Shown here piece after piece: positions 16,740-20,303 of a stretch of DNA of 20,303 nt. The stretch is taken from positions 1-20,303 of the forward strand of contig CABYKW010000009.1 of NCBI GenBank assembly GCA_902519635.1, given 5' to 3'. This stretch comes from an uncultured Pelagibacteraceae bacterium. GTDB taxonomy: Bacteria; Pseudomonadota; Alphaproteobacteria; Pelagibacterales; Pelagibacteraceae. Under the pieces are notes generated by a model, which searched no databases, was not told the DNA's origin, and saw only the letters and a program-made list of their open reading frames with translations. Numbering within the stretch: position 1 is the stretch's first letter; every line of letters starts with the position of its first letter. The position numbers were made by a program, and so were the translations under genes.

Positions 16740-17390
16740 TTAATAAACAATAAGGAAAGTTAAAAATCCAACTGGAATACCCAACAACATTCCATCTACT
16801 CTATCCAATATACCTCCATGACCAGGTAAAAAATTACCACTATCTTTCAAAAATGATTTTCTTTTTAAATATGAAAAAAATAAATCACCTATCTGACAGC
16901 TAATTGAAATTATACATCCGATTAATAATATATATGGATCGAAACTTTTAGTTAAATAATAAATCATAATAAATATTGAAAAAGATGAAAATATTAAAGA
17001 ACCTATTGCACCTGAAATAGTTTTGTTTGGACTAATCTTTGTTAATTTAGGTCCTTTCAAAATTTTTCCAAATAAAAATCCTCCGATATCTGAAGCTACA
17101 CAAGTTAGCAAAATTAAAAAAATTAAAATTTTCAAGTGTAAAAATGACGAAAGAATTAGAAAATATGTACAAAATAAAAAAATATAAACTATAAAGATAA
17201 CATTAAAAAAAAATTGCTTTAAGTTATTTTTTATAAATATTTTTTTTATAATTTTAAAAAATTCTAATGTTGAAAAGATACCAATTACCATCAAAAAAAA
17301 GGCCATGATATATTTGTTAATAATCATTAATGATAATAAAAATAATAAAGCAATTGAGGTATAAAATCTTTTTTTAAAACTTTCTAACAT
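16740..17390 (-). CDS. cdsA: Phosphatidate cytidylyltransferase (CdsA)
   Basis: CdsA makes CDP-diacylglycerol from phosphatidic acid and CTP, the branch point for all bacterial phospholipids. The 216-residue polytopic membrane protein has about six hydrophobic segments and the full C-terminal signature from Ser173 to Asp199: SYLKRKSFLKDSG, then LPGHGGILDRVD, with the conserved KD, HGG and DR..D residues. The DIGGFLFGK segment (101-109) and SPNKTISG (120-127) are also typical. It is shorter than the E. coli protein, lacking some N-terminal membrane segments, as is common in this group. It starts two bases after uppS and ends one base before dxr. Confidence 0.95.
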   Translation of the reverse strand: MLESFKKRFYTSIALLFLLSLMIINKYIMAFFLMVIGIFSTLEFFKIIKKIFIKNNLKQFFFNVIFIVYIFLFCTYFLILSSFLHLKILIFLILLTCVASDIGGFLFGKILKGPKLTKISPNKTISGAIGSLIFSSFSIFIMIYYLTKSFDPYILLIGCIISISCQIGDLFFSYLKRKSFLKDSGNFLPGHGGILDRVDGMLLGIPVGFLTFLIVY

Positions 17391-17392
17391 AT

Positions 17393-18067
17393 TTAAATTG
17401 ATCCAAAATTTCTTTTTACTTTCTTAAAATTATTTATTACTTTCTTTAAATCTTGTTCATTAAAATCAGGCCACAGTTTTTCTAAAAAATAAATTTCTGC
17501 ATAAGCAAGTTGCCACAACATAAAATTACTTAATCTTTTGTGACCTCCAGTTCTAATTAATACATCAGGATCTGGCAAATTATTAGTGTAAAGATTTTTA
17601 TGTAATGAATTTACACTGATTTTGTTTTTATTTTTTGACTTTTTTAAAGCATTTACTATTTCAATTTTAGATCCGTAATTTATAGCTAAATTAACAATTA
17701 TCTTTTTATTTTTTTTGGTTAATTTAACAACCTCTTTTAATTTAGATCTTATCTTTAATGGTAATTTATTTATTTGACCTATGATATTTATTTTAATTCC
17801 ATTTGAAACAACATTGTTCAATTCTTTTTTAAAATAATTAATTATAAGTTTGAACAAAAAATTAATTTCGGATTGGGGCCTTTTCCAATTTTCTGTTGAA
17901 AATACGTAAAATGTTAATACAGGAATTCTTAATTTTATTGAACTTTTAACAATTTTTTTTACTGTTTTGACTCCATTTAAATGACCAAAATTTCTTCCTT
18001 TATTTCTTTTTTTTCCCCACCTTCCATTACCATCCATAATGAAGGCAACGTGGTTGAGTTTGTTCAT
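17393..18067 (-). CDS. uppS: Di-trans,poly-cis-undecaprenyl diphosphate synthase (UppS), variant active-site residue
   Basis: UppS extends farnesyl diphosphate with isopentenyl diphosphate to C55 undecaprenyl diphosphate, the lipid carrier for peptidoglycan and LPS sugars. The 224-residue cis-prenyltransferase has the P-loop FIMDGNGRWG (9-18, catalytic Asp12), FSTENWKRP (56-64), NYGSK (130-134) and DPDVLIRTGG followed by RLSNFMLWQLAYAE. Arg172, Arg178, Ser180 and Glu191 of the IPP and metal site are kept. The canonical Glu after RTGG (Glu198 of E. coli) is His176, and the next position (His199 in E. coli) is Lys177, an unusual pair. The gene overlaps frr by four bases (ATGA). The rest of the enzyme is intact, so it is most likely functional. 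Confidence 0.95.
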   Translation of the reverse strand: MNKLNHVAFIMDGNGRWGKKRNKGRNFGHLNGVKTVKKIVKSSIKLRIPVLTFYVFSTENWKRPQSEINFLFKLIINYFKKELNNVVSNGIKINIIGQINKLPLKIRSKLKEVVKLTKKNKKIIVNLAINYGSKIEIVNALKKSKNKNKISVNSLHKNLYTNNLPDPDVLIRTGGHKRLSNFMLWQLAYAEIYFLEKLWPDFNEQDLKKVINNFKKVKRNFGSI

Positions 18068-18624
18068 ATCTGTAATATCTCTTTTTCTTTTTCAGTCAAA
18101 ATTTTATCTATATTTTCAATATTAACATCAGTGAGTTTTTGAATATTTTTTTCAAATAATTTAGTTTTATCCTCTGAAATAATTTTATCTTTAAGTTTTT
18201 TTTTTAACTCTTCATTGGCTTCTCTTCTTATATTTCTAATTGATACCTTTCCTTTTTCTCCCATACCTTTTAAAATTTTTATCAATTCTTTTCTTCTTTC
18301 TTCTGTTAAATCAGGAATTCTTAATCTAATTATTTGACCATCTATTTGAGGATTAATACCTAGTTCTGATTTTTGTATAGCTGAGTCTATCAAAGTTACA
18401 TTCGCTTTGTCCCATACTTGAATAGATATCAATCGTGCTTCTGGAACACTAACTGTCCCAAGCTGGTCTATAGGCATCAATTGTCCATAAACATCAATTT
18501 TTATGGTATCCAGCATGTTGGAATTAGCTCTTCCAGTTCGAAGTGTGGATAAATCTTTTTTTAATGATTGTATACTTTTATCCATCTTAGATGAATAGTT
18601 ATTCTCATTGAATTCTGAACTCAT
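18064..18624 (-). CDS. frr: Ribosome recycling factor (RRF)
   Basis: RRF works with EF-G to split the post-termination ribosome. The 186-residue protein has the usual length of 185-186. The three-helix-bundle domain shows the conserved LSTLRTGRAN segment (25-34), followed by the small domain with QLGTVSVPEARL (55-66) and INPQIDGQIIRLRIPDLTEERR in two parts (about 90-111), and the helix-rich end. It begins two bases after tsf. In nearly all bacteria pyrH lies between tsf and frr; here it is missing with no remnant sequence, since the gap is only two bases. Its TGA overlaps the uppS ATG. Confidence 0.98.
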   Translation of the reverse strand: MSSEFNENNYSSKMDKSIQSLKKDLSTLRTGRANSNMLDTIKIDVYGQLMPIDQLGTVSVPEARLISIQVWDKANVTLIDSAIQKSELGINPQIDGQIIRLRIPDLTEERRKELIKILKGMGEKGKVSIRNIRREANEELKKKLKDKIISEDKTKLFEKNIQKLTDVNIENIDKILTEKEKEILQI

Positions 18625-18626
18625 TT

Positions 18627-19493
18627 CTAAATCCCTTCGCCAACTTTATATCTAATAAAATTTAATATCTTTATTTCTTTTTCAATTTTATTTTCTTTAA
18701 GTATATCAGATACTTTCTTTTTAGGGTCCATTATCCAGATTTGATTTAAAAGAGTATTATCATTGATAAATTTGGCAATTTTGCCTTTTGATATCTTTTC
18801 TGCCATGTCTGAAGGTTTTCCTGAATTAGTAATTTCTGCTTTTATTATTTCTAATTCCTTATCAATTATTTCTTTTTTTATTCCGTCTTTATCTATTGCT
18901 AGAGGATTAGATGCTGCAATATGCATAGCAATTTTATTTCCAACATCTTCATTTTTACCTTTTACTATTCCATCTAATTTAACTACAGAGATTATTTTGC
19001 CTATATTTTTTTCTATCGCTGAATGAACATAAAAAAAATTTAAACCTTTATTATTATCAAAATAACTAGCACGTCTAATAGTTATTTTTTCTCCAATTTT
19101 TGCTATTAAAGTGATTAAAGTATCTTTTACTGATGTTCCACTGCTCATTTTAAAATCATTAAGTTTATCTAAATTTCCTAAGGTTAAAAAATTTATTTCT
19201 GAAAGTTCTTTGCAAAAAGATATAAAATCTTTATTTTTGGCAACAAAATCTGTTTCGCTATTAATTTCAATAATAGAAACTTTGTTATCTTTTTCTTTTA
19301 CTAAGGCTAAACCTTCTGAGGCTGTTCTGCTCATTTTTTTTGAAGCTTTTGCAATACCTTTTTTTCTTAGAAATTCTATAGATTTTTCTATATCACCCTT
19401 TGTTTCATCAAGAGCTGATTTACAATCTTTGAACCCCACACCAGTAAGTTCTCTAAGTTTTTTGATATTATCTAATAAATCTTTATTTGACAT
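18627..19493 (-). CDS. tsf: Translation elongation factor Ts
   Basis: EF-Ts exchanges GDP for GTP on EF-Tu. The 288-residue protein has the N-terminal UBA-like module (about 1-45, VKKLRELTGVGF-type segment and CKSALDE) and the core with the conserved TDFVAKN motif (81-87), which contacts EF-Tu and carries the Asp-Phe pair that disrupts the Mg site. NKIAMHIAAS (195-204 region) marks the second subdomain. It starts 17 bases after rpsB, an arrangement common to almost all bacteria, and stops with TAG two bases before frr. Confidence 0.98.
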   Translation of the reverse strand: MSNKDLLDNIKKLRELTGVGFKDCKSALDETKGDIEKSIEFLRKKGIAKASKKMSRTASEGLALVKEKDNKVSIIEINSETDFVAKNKDFISFCKELSEINFLTLGNLDKLNDFKMSSGTSVKDTLITLIAKIGEKITIRRASYFDNNKGLNFFYVHSAIEKNIGKIISVVKLDGIVKGKNEDVGNKIAMHIAASNPLAIDKDGIKKEIIDKELEIIKAEITNSGKPSDMAEKISKGKIAKFINDNTLLNQIWIMDPKKKVSDILKENKIEKEIKILNFIRYKVGEGI

Positions 19494-19510
19494 TCAGTAA
19501 ATAAATAATT

Positions 19511-20266
19511 TTATTTTTTTTCTTTTCCAGATTTTTTGTCTTTTTCAGATTTTTTTTCTTCTTTAGGTTCAGGATCTTTTATAAACTTTTCTGCATCTTT
19601 AATTGTGTCTTTTAGTAAATCACAATAAAGATTTATAGATCTTCTAGCATCATCATTACCTGGTATTGGAAAGTTGATTCCTGTCGGATCTGAATTAGTA
19701 TCTAAAATTGCTATGATTGGAATTCCTAGTTTTTTTGCTTCGGCAACTGCTAAGGATTCTACATTTGTATCGATTATAAAAATTAAATCAGGAGTTTTTT
19801 TCATTTCTGAAATACCACCTAATGATCTTTGAAGTTTTTCTTTCTCTTTACTAAACTTTAAAATTTCTTTCTTTGTAAAACCTAAATTTTCTTTTGATAA
19901 TTGCTGATCCAATTTTTTTAATCGCTTAATCGAATTTTGTATTGTATTCCAATTTGTAAGCATTCCCCCTAACCATCGATAATTTACAAAAAACTGCCCT
20001 GTTTCTTTTGCTAAGTCACTAACTTGTTCAGATGCTTGTTTTTTAGTAGAAACAATAAGTATTTTTCCGCCTGCAGATATGGTTTTATGCACTTCCACTA
20101 AAGCATTTTTTAAAAAATCAACTGTTTGAGTTAAATCAATAATATGAATAGAGTTTTTTTCTCCAAAAATGTATTCTTTCATTTTTGGATTCCATCTTAA
20201 AGTCTTGTGTCCGAGATGAACTCCCGCTTCTAATAATTGTTTAATGTCTACTTTAGGTACGTTCAT
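19511..20266 (-). CDS. rpsB: 30S ribosomal protein S2
   Basis: S2 binds the 30S head-body junction and is needed for S1 attachment. The 251-residue protein opens with the family motif [15 protein letters not shown] (15-29), has [14 protein letters not shown] near 93-106 and the alpha/beta core segment [10 protein letters not shown] followed by [17 protein letters not shown]. The last 24 residues form a Lys/Glu-rich tail (from about 228), probably disordered. The ATG is preceded by GGA seven bases upstream (20274-20276 on the plus strand), an acceptable ribosome binding site. It is the first gene of the long minus-strand array. Only 37 bases of its upstream region are in the window, too few to judge a promoter or an S2-binding leader. 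Confidence 0.98.
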   Translation of the reverse strand: MNVPKVDIKQLLEAGVHLGHKTLRWNPKMKEYIFGEKNSIHIIDLTQTVDFLKNALVEVHKTISAGGKILIVSTKKQASEQVSDLAKETGQFFVNYRWLGGMLTNWNTIQNSIKRLKKLDQQLSKENLGFTKKEILKFSKEKEKLQRSLGGISEMKKTPDLIFIIDTNVESLAVAEAKKLGIPIIAILDTNSDPTGINFPIPGNDDARRSINLYCDLLKDTIKDAEKFIKDPEPKEEKKSEKDKKSGKEKK

Positions 20267-20303
20267 AATATTTTCCGGTTAATCCACCACAGTTACTCCA
20301 AAT

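Noticed and set aside
16739..16750. TTG start that would extend Dxr by four residues
   Set aside because: It overlaps cdsA by 11 bases, and the ATG at 16738 gives the usual short lead-in to the NADPH-binding loop.

Overview
The window is a compact, strongly AT-rich stretch of a bacterial chromosome. It is best explained as a free-living alphaproteobacterium with a streamlined genome, most likely of the SAR11/Pelagibacterales type. The reasons are the very low G+C, genes that overlap or sit a few bases apart, no gene-free gap longer than 79 bases, alphaproteobacterial gene order (trpE-trpG-trpD-trpC-lexA; rpsB...bamA-lpxD-fabZ-lpxA-lpxI-lpxB), the lipid A enzyme LpxI instead of LpxH, and LexA operators of the alphaproteobacterial GTTC-N7-GTTC type. 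The organism assignment is an inference; no rRNA or other definitive marker is present.

Left arm (1-5945, plus strand): the 3' part of trpE, then trpG, trpD and trpC (chorismate to indole-3-glycerol phosphate), joined by 0-1 base gaps or overlaps. A 70-base spacer with two LexA-type operators follows, then lexA, gltX, and a PD-(D/E)XK nuclease-like gene with a four-cysteine pattern that overlaps the end of gltX by one base.

Right arm (5947-20266, minus strand, read right to left): rpsB, tsf, frr, uppS, cdsA, dxr, bamA, skp/ompH, lpxD, fabZ, lpxA, lpxI, a PQQ-type sugar dehydrogenase, lpxB and an HDAC-family deacetylase form one nearly gapless 15-gene array. It links translation (S2, EF-Ts, RRF), isoprenoid and phospholipid precursors (Dxr, UppS, CdsA), outer-membrane protein assembly (BamA, Skp) and lipid A synthesis. 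After a 79-base spacer comes a two-membrane-segment protein with a (Glu-Pro)14 linker, whose end meets the nuclease gene tail to tail with one base between them.

Compared with the gene order remembered for other alphaproteobacteria, pyrH (between tsf and frr), rseP (between dxr and bamA), comEC (between lexA and gltX), moaC/moeA (between trpC and lexA) and gltA (between lpxB and gltX) are absent here. The PQQ dehydrogenase, the deacetylase, the Glu-Pro protein and the nuclease are extra. No CRISPR array, phage, insertion sequence, tRNA or rRNA was seen. The points most worth a second look are the paired lexA operators, the orphan Cas4/RecB-like nuclease, the Glu-Pro repeat membrane protein, and the redox enzyme inserted between lpxI and lpxB. 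I did not find a clearly new multi-gene system.
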